From Mayfieldus sp963781495 (lineage in GTDB: Bacteria; Actinomycetota; Thermoleophilia; Solirubrobacterales; 70-9): DNA of 64,000 bases. Shown here piece by piece: positions 46,861 through 58,453 of this stretch; position 1 is the first letter of the stretch; every line of letters begins with the position of its first letter. The notes under the pieces are model-generated. The model saw nothing but the letters and a program-made list of their open reading frames with translations, had not been told where the DNA came from and searched no databases. Made by a program: the position numbers and the translations under genes. The DNA lies in the NCBI GenBank assembly GCA_963781495.1, contig CAWAFX010000002.1, positions 62,001 through 126,000 of the forward strand, given 5' to 3'.

Positions 46861-47277
46861 TCAGTAGTGATACGGCTCGCCGGCGAGGATCTTCGCCGCC
46901 CGAAAAAGCTGCTCGAGGACGACGACCCGGGCCAGCTGGTGCGGCAGCGTCTGGGGCCCAAGCGAGATCCTGTCCTGCGCCGCCTCCAGCGCCGCCGCCG
47001 GCAGCCCCTGCGGGCCGCCGATCAGCAGGTAGAGGTCGCGGGCCTCGAGCCGGCGCTCGTCGAGCCAACGGCTCCAGGCCATCGAGTCCAGCCCGGTGCC
47101 CTCGCGGTCGAAGGCGGCGACGCGGCCGTCGTCGGGCAGCCGGTAGATCAGATCGTCGTCGTCGCGGGCCTCGACGACCTCGACCCGCTGGTAGCGGCCA
47201 AGCAGCTTGCGGTAGTGCGCGTCGGCGTCGATGAACGGAGCCTGGACGCGCCCGACGGTCAGAAGGACGGTCTTCAC
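46861..47277 (-). CDS. rlmH: 23S rRNA pseudouridine-1915 N3-methyltransferase RlmH
   Basis: 138 residues of the SPOUT (trefoil-knot) class. The SAM-binding knot contains LLIGGPQGLP and ISLGPQTLPHQLARVVVLEQLFRAAKI, and the C-terminus ends EPYHY, the RlmH hallmark. It methylates pseudouridine 1915 in helix 69 of assembled 70S ribosomes. The GTG start (47277) overlaps the stop of the upstream Ste24-like gene by 4 nt. It is followed by argS 16 nt away. Confidence 0.93.
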   Translation of the reverse strand: MKTVLLTVGRVQAPFIDADAHYRKLLGRYQRVEVVEARDDDDLIYRLPDDGRVAAFDREGTGLDSMAWSRWLDERRLEARDLYLLIGGPQGLPAAALEAAQDRISLGPQTLPHQLARVVVLEQLFRAAKILAGEPYHY

Positions 47278-48557
47278 TGCCCCAGCTCGCGGCGCTCGGT
47301 CACCGCGGCGCCGATCCGCTGCATCGTGTCCGGGTGGGTGCCGAAGAGGAACTGCAGCGCCGCCGGGGTCCGCGGCTGGGCGACGTTTGTCAGCGCCAGC
47401 TGCTTCTGCAACCCGATGAACGCCTGCGGGTCCTTGGTCAGCTGCAGGGCGAAGGTGTCGGCGCGGGCCTCTACCCGGCGCGAGAGCTGGTTCGAGACCG
47501 CGCCGACGACGAGGATCGCCAGCGCCATCGAGAGCGCCAGCGCAGGCAGCGCCGCCGGCGAGCGCGGGTCGTCGCCGCTGCGCTCGGCCAGCGCCCGGGT
47601 CGCCAGCTGCACGAAGAGGACCGACAGCGGCGCCACCAGCGCAAACCAGGCCAGGCCGCGGACGATGTCGTCGCCCTTGACGTGGCTGAGCTCGTGGGCC
47701 AGCACCGAACGCAGCTCGGCCGGCGAGAGCCGTTTCAGGGTGTTGTCGTAGACGACCACCCGCTTGGTCGGACCAAGCCCGTCGACGTAGGCGTTGATCC
47801 CGCTCGAGCGGCGACTGGCGTCGACGCGGTAGACGTGGCTCACCTTGACTCCGGCCCGATCGGCGAGGCGCAGGATCTGCGAGCGCGTCTTGCCGGGCGG
47901 AAGCTCCTCGAACTTGTTGAAGACCGGCTCCAGCAGGACCGGGCCGAGCCAGATGAAGACCGCAGCGAAGAAGATCACCGCGACGGTCCCTCCGACCCAC
48001 CACCAGCGCCCGAGCCGGCGCAGCAGCGCGACCGCGATCGCCGCCCCGGCCGCGGCCAGCACGGCGCCGATCGCCGCCGACTTGCCGGCGTCGCCCAACC
48101 ACGAGGCCACGGTCTGGGTCGAGAGGCCGACGTCCTGGGCCCGGTTCTGGGCCGCGATCCCGAACGGCAGCGCGACCACGGCAAGGGTCAGCGAGATCCC
48201 GGCCCCGACCGCGGCGGCGCCGAGCAGCGGCCGGCGCGAGGCGCGGCCGAGGGCGTCGCGCAGCGGCGCCGGGCGCCAGACCGCGAGCACGACCAGCGCC
48301 GCACCCTCGGCAACCAGGGTCCCGATCGCGAGCAGGCGCTGGCCGTCGCGGAAGTCGTCGGCGCGTGCGATCTGCGCCGGTGAGAAGTAGGCGTGCTCGG
48401 AGACCGGCGCCGGGTGCAGGATCTCGCCCCGCGGGCGCAACAGCCAGACCGCCGCCTCGGCGACGATCACCGCCGCCACCGCGGCGACGCCGATGCGCAC
48501 GACCGCCGGCCGCCCCGTGAGCAGGCCAGGGCGGCGAGCAGGTGCCGCGGTGCCCAT
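47274..48557 (-). CDS. Ste24/CAAX-protease-like M48 membrane metallopeptidase
   Basis: 427 residues from ATG 48557. There are several membrane helices, the N-terminal part before the active site has the Ste24 signature FNKFEELPPG, and the zinc site is HELSHVKGDD with a downstream glutamate in RRVEARAD. This is the intramembrane M48A type that in eukaryotes trims prenylated CAAX proteins and in bacteria degrades membrane proteins. A longer ORF start (48659) has no support. It overlaps rlmH by 4 nt and is divergent from the phosphoesterase. Confidence 0.88.
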   Translation of the reverse strand: MGTAAPARRPGLLTGRPAVVRIGVAAVAAVIVAEAAVWLLRPRGEILHPAPVSEHAYFSPAQIARADDFRDGQRLLAIGTLVAEGAALVVLAVWRPAPLRDALGRASRRPLLGAAAVGAGISLTLAVVALPFGIAAQNRAQDVGLSTQTVASWLGDAGKSAAIGAVLAAAGAAIAVALLRRLGRWWWVGGTVAVIFFAAVFIWLGPVLLEPVFNKFEELPPGKTRSQILRLADRAGVKVSHVYRVDASRRSSGINAYVDGLGPTKRVVVYDNTLKRLSPAELRSVLAHELSHVKGDDIVRGLAWFALVAPLSVLFVQLATRALAERSGDDPRSPAALPALALSMALAILVVGAVSNQLSRRVEARADTFALQLTKDPQAFIGLQKQLALTNVAQPRTPAALQFLFGTHPDTMQRIGAAVTERRELGQ

Positions 48558-48633
48558 GGTCCCTACGATAGACGGCTCTCTTGGCCCGGTCATGCGTCCG
48601 GGCGAGTGTCCAGAGGCACGTCCAGCCCTGCCG

Positions 48634-49374
48634 ATGCGCGTAGCGGTGATAACCGACATCCACTCAAACCGGCCCGCCCTCGAGGCGGCGCTGGCGTCGA
48701 TCGATGAAGTCGAGGTCGAGGAGATCTGGTGCCTGGGCGACGTGGTCGGCTACGGCGCCGAGCCCGACCGCTGCACCGAGCTGGTCAAGCAGCGAAGTGC
48801 CGTCTGCCTGGTCGGCAACCACGACCTCGCGGTGCTCGACCAGCTCGACATCTCCTCCTTCTCCTCCGCCGCCGCCGAAGCCGTCACCTGGACCCAGGAG
48901 CACGCCAGCGAGGAGACGATCGCCTTCCTGCGCGAGCTGGAGCCGGCCGGCGAGCGCAGCGATATCGGCCTCTTTCACGCCTCGCCGCGGGACCCGGTCT
49001 GGGAGTACGTGCTCTCGATCGACCAGGCGACCGACTGCCTCGAGATCCAGCCCCAGCGCGTGGCGCTGATCGGCCATTCCCACGTGGCGCTGTTCTTCTC
49101 CGGCCCCGACCAGGGCCAAAACGGCGACGTACGCGGCGTTCAGGCGCTCGACGGGGCGATGATCGACCTCGACGAGGGACGCTGGCTGGTCAATCCCGGC
49201 AGCGTCGGACAGCCGCGCGACGGCGATCCCCGCGCCGCTTGGCTGGAGCTCGACACCGGCGAGGGGACGGCGCGCTTTCACCGGGTCGAGTACGACATCG
49301 ACCAGGCGGCGAAGGCAATCGCCGAGACCGACCTCCCGAAACAGCTCGGAGACCGGCTCTATGCCGGTCAGTAG
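48634..49374 (+). CDS. YfcE/MJ0936-type metallophosphoesterase
   Basis: 246 residues from ATG 48634. All calcineurin-like metal motifs are seen: DIHSN (D-x-H), GDVVGYG, GNHD, and GHSH, with the Mre11/YfcE-type NPGSVGQPRDGDPRA. It hydrolyses phosphodiesters using two divalent metals; the substrate may be cyclic dinucleotides or other small phosphodiesters. It is cytosolic. It is followed, overlapping by 14 nt, by a lipoprotein and then the Ser/Thr kinase gene. Confidence 0.9.
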   Translation: MRVAVITDIHSNRPALEAALASIDEVEVEEIWCLGDVVGYGAEPDRCTELVKQRSAVCLVGNHDLAVLDQLDISSFSSAAAEAVTWTQEHASEETIAFLRELEPAGERSDIGLFHASPRDPVWEYVLSIDQATDCLEIQPQRVALIGHSHVALFFSGPDQGQNGDVRGVQALDGAMIDLDEGRWLVNPGSVGQPRDGDPRAAWLELDTGEGTARFHRVEYDIDQAAKAIAETDLPKQLGDRLYAGQ

Positions 49375-49921
49375 GCTCAGAACCTTGTCCCGGCTGGCGG
49401 TTCCGACATTGGCTCTGGCGCTCGGCGCGGTGCTCGCGCTGGCCCTCGTCTCCTGCGGCAGCCGCGACACAAAGGGCCTGCTCCCAGGCGACACCGCGAA
49501 CCAGATCGTCAGCAACCTGAACCAGGTCGAACAGGACGCCAGCGACGGTAGCTGCATCTCGGCGGCGCAAGAGGTGGCCACGGTCCAGGACCAGATTCGG
49601 AGCCTGCCGGCAAGCGTCGACAGCCAGCTGCGGGCGCGACTCGAGGCCGGAGCCCAAAGGCTCGCCGACGTCGTCAACTCGCCCGGCGCCTGCGAGACGA
49701 CACCCGCGGCGACGACGACCTCGACCAGCACCGAGAGCACGACGAAGAAGACCAAGAGCACGACGACGACCCCGACGACGACGACAACCTCGACCACGAC
49801 CTCGACCACCCCCACCCAGACCACCACCCTCACCAACCCGACCGGCGGCACCGGGACGCCGGGCGGGACGCCCGTGCCGCCGCCACCCCCGGGCACCGGG
49901 GCCGGGACGGGGACGCCCTGA
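49361..49921 (+). CDS. Thr-rich lipoprotein upstream of the kinase
   Basis: 186 residues from ATG 49361. A signal peptide with a lipobox-like VSC (C32) precedes a small helical domain (about 43-110) that includes GDTANQIVSNLNQVEQD and has two cysteines (SCISAA and SPGACE). A mucin-like threonine/proline-rich tail (about 115-186) follows. It is exported and lipid-anchored, with a wall-spanning or glycosylatable stalk. The stop and the kinase start overlap as TGATG. A similar motif (NTVNQVVDDLKGLVQD) occurs in the external tail of that kinase. Confidence 0.68.
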   Translation: MPVSRLRTLSRLAVPTLALALGAVLALALVSCGSRDTKGLLPGDTANQIVSNLNQVEQDASDGSCISAAQEVATVQDQIRSLPASVDSQLRARLEAGAQRLADVVNSPGACETTPAATTTSTSTESTTKKTKSTTTTPTTTTTSTTTSTTPTQTTTLTNPTGGTGTPGGTPVPPPPPGTGAGTGTP

Positions 49922-51105
49922 TGGCGCAGTCGCTGCTCTCAGATCGCTACGAGCTGCAGGACAAGCTCGGATCGGGCGGGATGTCGAACGTCTACCGGGC
50001 GACCGACCGCATCCTCGAGCGCACCGTCGCGGTCAAGGTCCTCGCCGAGCACCTCTCCGACGACGAGCGCTTCGTCGCCCGCTTCCGCCGCGAGGCGCTG
50101 GCGGTGGCGAGGCTGATCCATCCCAACATCGTCCAGGTCTACGACACCGGCGTCGACCAGGACCGCCACTTCATCGTCATGGAGTACGTCGAGGGCCGCT
50201 CCGGGGCCCAGATCCTCCAGCGCGAGGGCCACATCGACCCCGAGCAGACGGTCGAGATCGGGATCCAGTCCTGCGCCGGCCTGGAGTACGCGCACCGGCA
50301 CGGGATCATCCACCGCGACGTCAAGCCCGGCAACCTGATGATCGTCGGCGGCCCGGCCGGCAACGGGCGCGAGATGAGCGTCAAGCTGACCGACTTCGGG
50401 ATCGCCCGCGCCGCCGAGCAGACGCGGATCACCCAGGTCGGCTCGGTGGTCGGCACCGCCGCCTACCTGGCCCCGGAGCAGGTGCGCGGCGAGGAGGCGA
50501 CGCCCGCCTCCGACGTCTACGCCCTCGGGGTGGTCCTCTACCAGTTCCTGACCGGGCGTCTTCCCTACGAGGGCGCCTCGCTGGCCGAGCTGGCGGTGCG
50601 CCAGCAGAACGAGCGCCCGCTCGCCCCCCGCACCTACAACGAGGAGGTATCGGAGACCCTCTCGGCGGCGGTGCTGAGGGCACTCGAAGGCGATCCGGAG
50701 CGCCGCTATCTGAGCGCCGGCCAGCTCGCCGAGGGCCTGCGCCTCGGCCTCGCCGGCACCGACGTCACCCAGGCGATGGACGAGGAGCTGGCGACGCGGC
50801 GGATGCAGCAGGAGCCGGCGACCCGGCGCCTGCCGTCCGAGCGCCGCCCGCCCCCGGTTGCACCGGCGCCACGGCGCCCGGCCCCCGCACCCGCGGCAGC
50901 GCGCCGCAAGCCCTCGGTGATGCGGCGGATGATGCGGTCGATCGGCGCCCTGATCGTGCTGCTGCTGATCGCCGCCGCGGTCGCGGTCGGGGTGATCGCC
51001 GCGACCAGCAAGACCACCGGGGTAAAGCTGAAGAGCGTCGGCGGCAACACCGTCAACCAGGTCGTCGACGACCTCAAGGGCCTGGTCCAGGACAACCAGA
51101 AGTAG
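49921..51105 (+). CDS. Membrane serine/threonine protein kinase (PknB-like, no PASTA)
   Basis: 394 residues. Kinase domain 10-275: Gly-loop LGSGGMSNVY, K39, HRDVKPGN (D133), DFG (D158), and activation/APE region TAAYLAPEQ. A juxtamembrane Pro/Arg-rich linker (about 280-335), one membrane helix (about 342-364), and a short external tail of about 30 residues follow. The external tail lacks PASTA repeats and instead contains NTVNQVVDDLKGLVQD. It probably signals cell-surface state. Its ATG overlaps the lipoprotein stop, so the two proteins are made together. It is convergent with tgt with adjacent stops. Confidence 0.9.
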   Translation: MAQSLLSDRYELQDKLGSGGMSNVYRATDRILERTVAVKVLAEHLSDDERFVARFRREALAVARLIHPNIVQVYDTGVDQDRHFIVMEYVEGRSGAQILQREGHIDPEQTVEIGIQSCAGLEYAHRHGIIHRDVKPGNLMIVGGPAGNGREMSVKLTDFGIARAAEQTRITQVGSVVGTAAYLAPEQVRGEEATPASDVYALGVVLYQFLTGRLPYEGASLAELAVRQQNERPLAPRTYNEEVSETLSAAVLRALEGDPERRYLSAGQLAEGLRLGLAGTDVTQAMDEELATRRMQQEPATRRLPSERRPPPVAPAPRRPAPAPAAARRKPSVMRRMMRSIGALIVLLLIAAAVAVGVIAATSKTTGVKLKSVGGNTVNQVVDDLKGLVQDNQK

Positions 51106-52308
51106 TCAGGCCGCCCAGGGCGGCGTGCCACCGAGGACCGCGGCGGTGTATTCGTCGAGTCGGCCGCCGCCGATCGCATCGCGGACGCCGGCCGCCAGCC
51201 GCTGCATGTAGGTGAGGTTGTGCAGGGTCAGCAGCCGCACCGCGGTCAGCTCCTGCGAGCGCGAGAGGTAGTTGAGGTAGTCGCGGTCGTGGGCCGCGCA
51301 GGCAGGGCAGGAGCACCCCTCGACCAGCGGCCGCTCGTCGCCGGCGTAGTCGGGCTTGCGGACGTCGAGGCGCCAGCGTGCCTCGGGCAGCGGCGCCAGC
51401 GCCACGCCGTGGCGGGCGAGCCGGGTCGGCACCGCGCAGTCGAAGACGTCGATCCCGCGCTGCACCCCGGCGAGGAAGTCGTCGACCTCCCCCACCCCGA
51501 GCAGATGCTTTGGCGCCTCGACCGGAAGCTCGGGGAGGGTCATGTCGAGCACCGCGCGCATCTCCTCCTTGTCGCGGCCGAGGGTGCCGCCGATCGCCAG
51601 GCCGTCGACGGGGGCGGCCGAGACCCGCTCGGCCGAGGCGCGGCGCAGGTCCTCGTGGACGCCGCCCTGGACGATCCCGAACACGGCCTGCCGCGGCGGC
51701 CCTTCGCGGCGGTGCCACTCGAGGCAGCGGTCGAGCCAGCGATGGGTGCGTTCGGTCGAGTCGGCGGTGTACTCGCGGCTGGCGTTGAAGGGCGTGCACT
51801 CGTCGAAGGCGAGGGCGATGTCGGCCCCCAGAGCCGCCTGGACCTGCATCGAGACCTCGGGCGAGATGAAGTGCTCCGACCCGTCGAGGTAGGAGCGGAA
51901 GCGCACCCCCTCCTCCTCGATCGCGAGGATCGCCCCCTGCTCGCTGGGGCGGCGGCCGGTGCCCTTGATCTCGTCGGCGACGTTTCCGTGTGCGAGCGAG
52001 AAGACCTGAAAGCCGCCCGAGTCGGTGATCACCGCCCCCTCCCAGGCCATGAAGCCGTGCAGGCCGCCGCGGGCGGCGATCCGCTCCGGGCCCGGCGAGA
52101 GCATCAGATGAAAGGTGTTGCCGAGCACCAGCTCGTAGCCGAGGCCGGCGACCTCGGAGGACTCCAGCGAGCGCACCGTCGCCTTGGTCGCCAGCGGGAT
52201 GAAGGCCGGGGTGTGGACCGGCCCGTGCCCGGTATGGAGGGCGCCGGCGCGGGCGGACCCGTCGCGGGCGCTGATCTCGAAGCGGATCCGGTCGGGGTCG
52301 GTTCTCAC
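51106..52308 (-). CDS. tgt: tRNA-guanine transglycosylase
   Basis: 400 residues. It exchanges guanine-34 for a queuine precursor in GUN-anticodon tRNAs. Seen: the substrate-pocket LGNTFHLML, the active Asp in ITDSGGFQVFS, the nucleophile region IDVFDCAVPTRLARHG, and the zinc site CSCPAC with downstream HN (C-x-C-x2-C ... H). The GTG start (52308) is preferred since no ATG is nearby. It is convergent with the kinase and divergent from the small membrane protein. No preQ0/queuosine synthesis genes are visible here. Confidence 0.95.
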   Translation of the reverse strand: MRTDPDRIRFEISARDGSARAGALHTGHGPVHTPAFIPLATKATVRSLESSEVAGLGYELVLGNTFHLMLSPGPERIAARGGLHGFMAWEGAVITDSGGFQVFSLAHGNVADEIKGTGRRPSEQGAILAIEEEGVRFRSYLDGSEHFISPEVSMQVQAALGADIALAFDECTPFNASREYTADSTERTHRWLDRCLEWHRREGPPRQAVFGIVQGGVHEDLRRASAERVSAAPVDGLAIGGTLGRDKEEMRAVLDMTLPELPVEAPKHLLGVGEVDDFLAGVQRGIDVFDCAVPTRLARHGVALAPLPEARWRLDVRKPDYAGDERPLVEGCSCPACAAHDRDYLNYLSRSQELTAVRLLTLHNLTYMQRLAAGVRDAIGGGRLDEYTAAVLGGTPPWAA

Positions 52309-52371
52309 GCGCCGAACCCTACGGAGGAAGTTGCATCTGGCACGTCCGGGGCCGCGCCTACCTTTCCGGCC

Positions 52372-52599
52372 ATGGACAAGGTCGGAAATTGGGCGGTCGG
52401 AACGCTCGTCGTCTTCACCCTTGCGCTGGTGTTCGGCAGCTTCCTGCTCGCCTTCATCTGCTTGGTCGTCTCGGTCGAAATCGCAGCGGCGCTGTTCACC
52501 TCGCTGCGGGGCTGGCTCGGGATTCCTGAGCGGACGGCACCGGAGCCGAGGCGGCGGGTGGCCCCCGCCGAGTCGGCCCTGGAACCGCTCGAGCCCTGA
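52372..52599 (+). CDS. Small single-span membrane protein
   Basis: 75 residues from ATG 52372. One long hydrophobic stretch (about 8-45, possibly one helix or a hairpin of two) is followed by a cytoplasmic-like RGWLGIPERTAPEPRRR tail. No family is recognised. It sits in the 300-base gap between tgt and gpmI and is supported by its position and codon pattern rather than by homology. It could be a small regulator or an orphan membrane peptide. Confidence 0.5.
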   Translation: MDKVGNWAVGTLVVFTLALVFGSFLLAFICLVVSVEIAAALFTSLRGWLGIPERTAPEPRRRVAPAESALEPLEP

Positions 52600-52603
52600 C
52601 CGC

Positions 52604-54154
<1,551 letters not shown>

Positions 54155-54158
<4 letters not shown>

Positions 54159-54907
54159 CCTGCAGCGGCGACGATCGCCGCGAAGTCGTCGGGGTCGAGG
54201 CTGGCTCCGCCGACCAGGGCGCCGTCGATGTCGGGCTGGCCCATCAGCTCGGCCGCGTTGTCGGGCTTGACCGAACCGCCGTAGACGATCCGTATCCGCT
54301 CCGCCGCCCCCTCATCCTGCTTGCGCACCAGGCCGCGGATGTAGCCAACCGCCTCCTGGGCCTGCTCGGGGGTCGCGGTGCGGCCGGTCCCGATCGCCCA
54401 GATCGGCTCGTAGGCGATCACGACCGAGGTCAGCCGGCCGCCATCGACCCCGGCCAGGTCGGCCTCGATCTGGCGCGAGAGCACCGCCTCGGTCTCGTCC
54501 TCGTCGCGCTGGCGCTCGCTCTCGCCGACGCAGAGGATCGGCTCCAGCCCGGCGTCGAGGGCGGCCGGGACCTTGCGGGCCAGGGCCTCGTCGGTCTCGT
54601 TGAAGTACTGGCGGCGCTCGGAATGCCCGAGGACGACGCCGTCGACGCCGACCTCGCGCAGCATCGGCGCCGCGACCTCGCCGGTGAAGGCGCCCGACTC
54701 GGCTTCGTGCATGTTCTGAGCCGCGATCCGGACCCGGCTCGCGGCGCAGAGCTCGACCGCAGCCTTCAGGGCGACGAAGCTCGGACAGACGACCACGTCG
54801 GCGCCGGAGTCGGGCAGCTTCGGCAGCAAGGCTCCGAGAAAGGCCTCGGCCTCCGCGATCGTCTTGTTCATCTTCCAGTTGGCGGCGAGGTAGGGCGTGC
54901 GACTCAA
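54155..54907 (-). CDS. tpiA: Triosephosphate isomerase
   Basis: 250 residues, TIM barrel, interconverting dihydroxyacetone phosphate and glyceraldehyde-3-phosphate. Active-site residues are visible in NWKMNKT (K), GHSERR (H) and YEPIWAIGTG (E), with the phosphate loop GGSVKPDN. The TTG start (54907) lies within the pgk stop (TTGA overlap of 4 nt). The product starts SRTPYLAANWKMN, the normal beginning, so longer in-frame ORF extensions are rejected. It overlaps gpmI by 4 nt. Confidence 0.95.
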
Positions 54908-56171
54908 CTGCCTGCCACCTCCTCCGCTTCGCGTCCGGGGGCGGCAGGGTCTTTTCCACCCTGCTGAGTTCCAGTTTGAGCGTCCAGCAGCGCTTCCACC
55001 CCGGGCAGCTGCTTGCCCTCGAGCAGCTCCAGCGAGGCACCGCCGCCGGTCGAGAGCCAGTCGACCCGGTCGGCGAGCCCGAAGCCCTGCAGCGCCGCCA
55101 CCGAGTCGCCTCCCCCGACCACCGTCGTCCCGGGGGCCTCGGCGACGGCCTCGGCGACCGCGCGCGTCCCGGCAGCGAAGGGCTCCAGCTCGAAGGCCCC
55201 CATCGGCCCGTTCCAGAGCACCGTCCCGGCGCCGGCGACCGCGTCGGCGTAGCGCCGCGCCGTCGCCGGTCCGATGTCGAGCCCCATCCAGCCGTCCGGC
55301 ACGTCGACCGAGTCCGTCTCGCGGCGCTCGGCGCCGGCGTCGAAGCTGTCGCCGAGCACGAGGTCGGTCGGCAGCACCAGCTCGCAGCCGGACCCTTCGG
55401 CCTTGCGCAGCGCCCCCTCGGCCAGAGCGATCCCCTCCTCCTCGACCAGCGAGTCGCCGCTCTCGTGCCCCTGGGCGCGGAAGAAGACGAAGCACATCGC
55501 GCCGCCGATCAGGATCTCGTCGGCGAGCTCGAGGAAGCGCTCGATCACCCCGATCTTGTCGCTCACCTTGGCGCCGCCGAGCAGGACGACCAGCGGCCGC
55601 TGCGGGTCCTCGACAACCGCCGTCAGCTCGCGCACCTCGCGCTCGAGCAGAAGCCCGGCATAAGCCGGCAGCCGCTCGGCGACGCCGACAGTCGTCGCAT
55701 GGGCGCGATGGGCGCTGCCGAAGGCGTCGTTGACGTAGAGCTCGCCGAGCTGCGCCAGCCGGTCGGCGAGCTCGGGATCGTTCTTCGTCTCCCCCGGCTC
55801 GAAGCGGCTGTTCTCCAGCAGCAGCAGGTCGCCGGGGCCCAGCTCGGCCGCCATCGCCCTGGCCCTCTCCCCCGCCACCTCCGGCGCCTGCTTCACCTCG
55901 ATGCCGAGCAGCTCACCGAGGCGGCGGCCGACCGGCGTCATCGAGAGCTCCGGGTCGGGCCCCTTGGGGCGGCCGAGGTGGGAGACCAGCACCGCCGCGG
56001 CGCCGCGCTCGCGCAGCAGCTCGATCGTCGGCAGCGCGGCGCGGATCCGGGTGTCGTCGGCGACCTCGCCGCCCTCGAGCGGGACGTTGAAGTCGACCCG
56101 CACCAGCGCCGTGCGCCCCTCGAGCTCGGCGTCGCGGACGCTCGCCTTCGAAAAGGTTCCCCGGGCCTCGG

Positions 56172-56175
<4 letters not shown>
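54904..56175 (-). CDS. pgk: Phosphoglycerate kinase
   Basis: 423 residues, the ATP-forming glycolytic enzyme acting on 1,3-bisphosphoglycerate. Seen: VRVDFNVPLE, SHLGRPKG, NDAFGSAHRAHAT, the nucleotide-binding NGPMGAFELEPFA and GGGDSVAAL, and STGGGASLELLEG. The TTG start at 56175 overlaps the gap stop (TTGA), in agreement with the conserved start of the domain at residue 14 onwards; the ORF extends upstream to 56244 inside gap. Its own stop overlaps the TTG of tpiA. Confidence 0.95.
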
Positions 56176-57197
<1,022 letters not shown>

Positions 57198-57240
57198 TGA
57201 GACCCTCCTTGTGGCTTTGCCCCTCTGATCTTAAGGATTC

Positions 57241-57266
57241 GGCGCCGGCGGTCGGCGCCGGCGGTC
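57241..57266. repeat. 13-bp tandem repeat after the VOC gene
   Basis: GGCGCCGGCGGTC is repeated twice head to tail (57241-57253, 57254-57266). The second copy touches the stop codon of the VOC gene. It also lies 44 nt upstream of the gap start, so it could be a regulatory element or replication-slippage scar. Confidence 0.7.
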
Positions 57267-57627
57267 ACTCGGAGCTGACCGTGACCTCGATGCTGTGCCC
57301 ATCGGGGTCGGAGAGGAAGGCGGAGTACGAACCCGACCCGGTACGCCGCGCCTCGCCCGGTGGGTCGATGCCGTTGCCTCCGTGGGCGATGCCGGTCTCC
57401 CAGGCGGCCTTGACGGCGGCGATGCCGGGGGCCGAGAAGCAGACCAGCCCGTGGGTCGGGGTCGTGCTCTCGTCGGCGGTGACGAAGAAGACAGGCTTGG
57501 CGATCCCCCAGCCGACGGTGCCGTCGTCCTCGAGGTGGCGGCGCCAGCCCAGGGGTGCAAGCAGCGCGTCGTAGAACTCCGCGCTCCCCTCCAGGTCCGA
57601 GACACCGAGAACCACGTGGTGGATCAC
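57265..57627 (-). CDS. VOC (glyoxalase/dioxygenase)-superfamily protein
   Basis: 120 residues from GTG 57627. IHHVVLGVSDLEGSAEFYDALLAPLGW is the classical first beta-alpha-beta module, with a metal histidine (HHV). AFLSDPDGHSIEVTV ends the second module and provides the His/Glu ligands. A single-domain fold that dimerises to form a metal site. It could be a glyoxalase-like, fosfomycin-resistance-like or other lyase; the substrate is unknown. It lies between the ABC exporter and gap, all on the minus strand. Confidence 0.84.
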   Translation of the reverse strand: MIHHVVLGVSDLEGSAEFYDALLAPLGWRRHLEDDGTVGWGIAKPVFFVTADESTTPTHGLVCFSAPGIAAVKAAWETGIAHGGNGIDPPGEARRTGSGSYSAFLSDPDGHSIEVTVSSE

Positions 57628-57676
57628 GCGGCAAACCTATCGGTGAAAGCCGACATCTGACGTGCCGCCGCGCCCA

Positions 57677-58453
57677 CTAGCCCTCCTTCGGCGTCCAGCG
57701 GAAGTAGCGAATCGCGAGCAGCAGCCCGAGCGCGCCCCAGGCGGCGACGACCGCCAGGTGGCCCCACTGCATCCCGGCGCCGCCGGACCCGGGCGGCTCG
57801 TAGACGCTGAAGAAGGCCTCGAAGAAGTGGCGGACCGGGAAGGCGTCGGCGAAGCCGAGCACCCCGTTGGGGATCTGGTCCTCGGGGATGAAGACGCCGG
57901 AGAGGAAGTAGAGCGGCAGCAGGGTGAAGTTGGCGATCGGGGCGGCGGCGTCGGCGGAGGGGATCGCCGCGGTCAGCGCGATCCCGAGACAGCAGAAGGC
58001 GGCGGCGCCGATCGCCAGGGTGACGACGATCTCGGGCAGCCGCGACCAGGGGATCGCGACGCCGAAGGCGACCTTGCCGATCGCCGCCAGCAGCGCCAGC
58101 ATCAGCAGCGAGACGACGATCGCGTTGCCGACCCGCCCGGCGATGAAGACCCAGGGCGGCATCGGCGTCCCGCGGCCGCGCTTCAGGCGCCCGTCGTCGC
58201 GGGCGATCGTCAGCGACATCGCCAGGCTCTGCATCGTCGCCGAGATCACCGCCAGGGTGATGATCGCCGGCACGTAGTAGGCGTCGACGTCGATGCCGCC
58301 GCTGACGTCGACGGTCTGGCCGCTGAAGACGAGCGCAAAGATGACCAGCAGCAGGACCGGGAACATGACCGTGAAGAAGACCGAGGCCGGGTTGCGCCAG
58401 AACGACTTCTGGTCGTAGCGGAGTTGGTGCAGGACCAGCGCCGCGGCGCTCAT
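57677..58453 (-). CDS. ABC-2 type transporter permease
   Basis: 258 residues with about six membrane helices. The ABC-2 signature near the C-terminus (LTLLPLYFLSGVFIPEDQIP) and the N-terminal soluble piece FWRNPASVFFTVMFPVLLLVIF are typical of multidrug/antibiotic exporters of the DrrB/NodJ class. The ATG at 58453 overlaps the ATPase stop by 4 nt, so it pairs with that protein. It exports an unknown substrate, often a lipid or drug. Confidence 0.9.
   Translation of the reverse strand: MSAAALVLHQLRYDQKSFWRNPASVFFTVMFPVLLLVIFALVFSGQTVDVSGGIDVDAYYVPAIITLAVISATMQSLAMSLTIARDDGRLKRGRGTPMPPWVFIAGRVGNAIVVSLLMLALLAAIGKVAFGVAIPWSRLPEIVVTLAIGAAAFCCLGIALTAAIPSADAAAPIANFTLLPLYFLSGVFIPEDQIPNGVLGFADAFPVRHFFEAFFSVYEPPGSGGAGMQWGHLAVVAAWGALGLLLAIRYFRWTPKEG

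Noticed and set aside
49700..49860. ACC/ACG-rich simple-sequence tract
   Set aside because: It encodes the threonine-rich stalk of the lipoprotein; no evidence for phase variation such as homogeneous repeat units.
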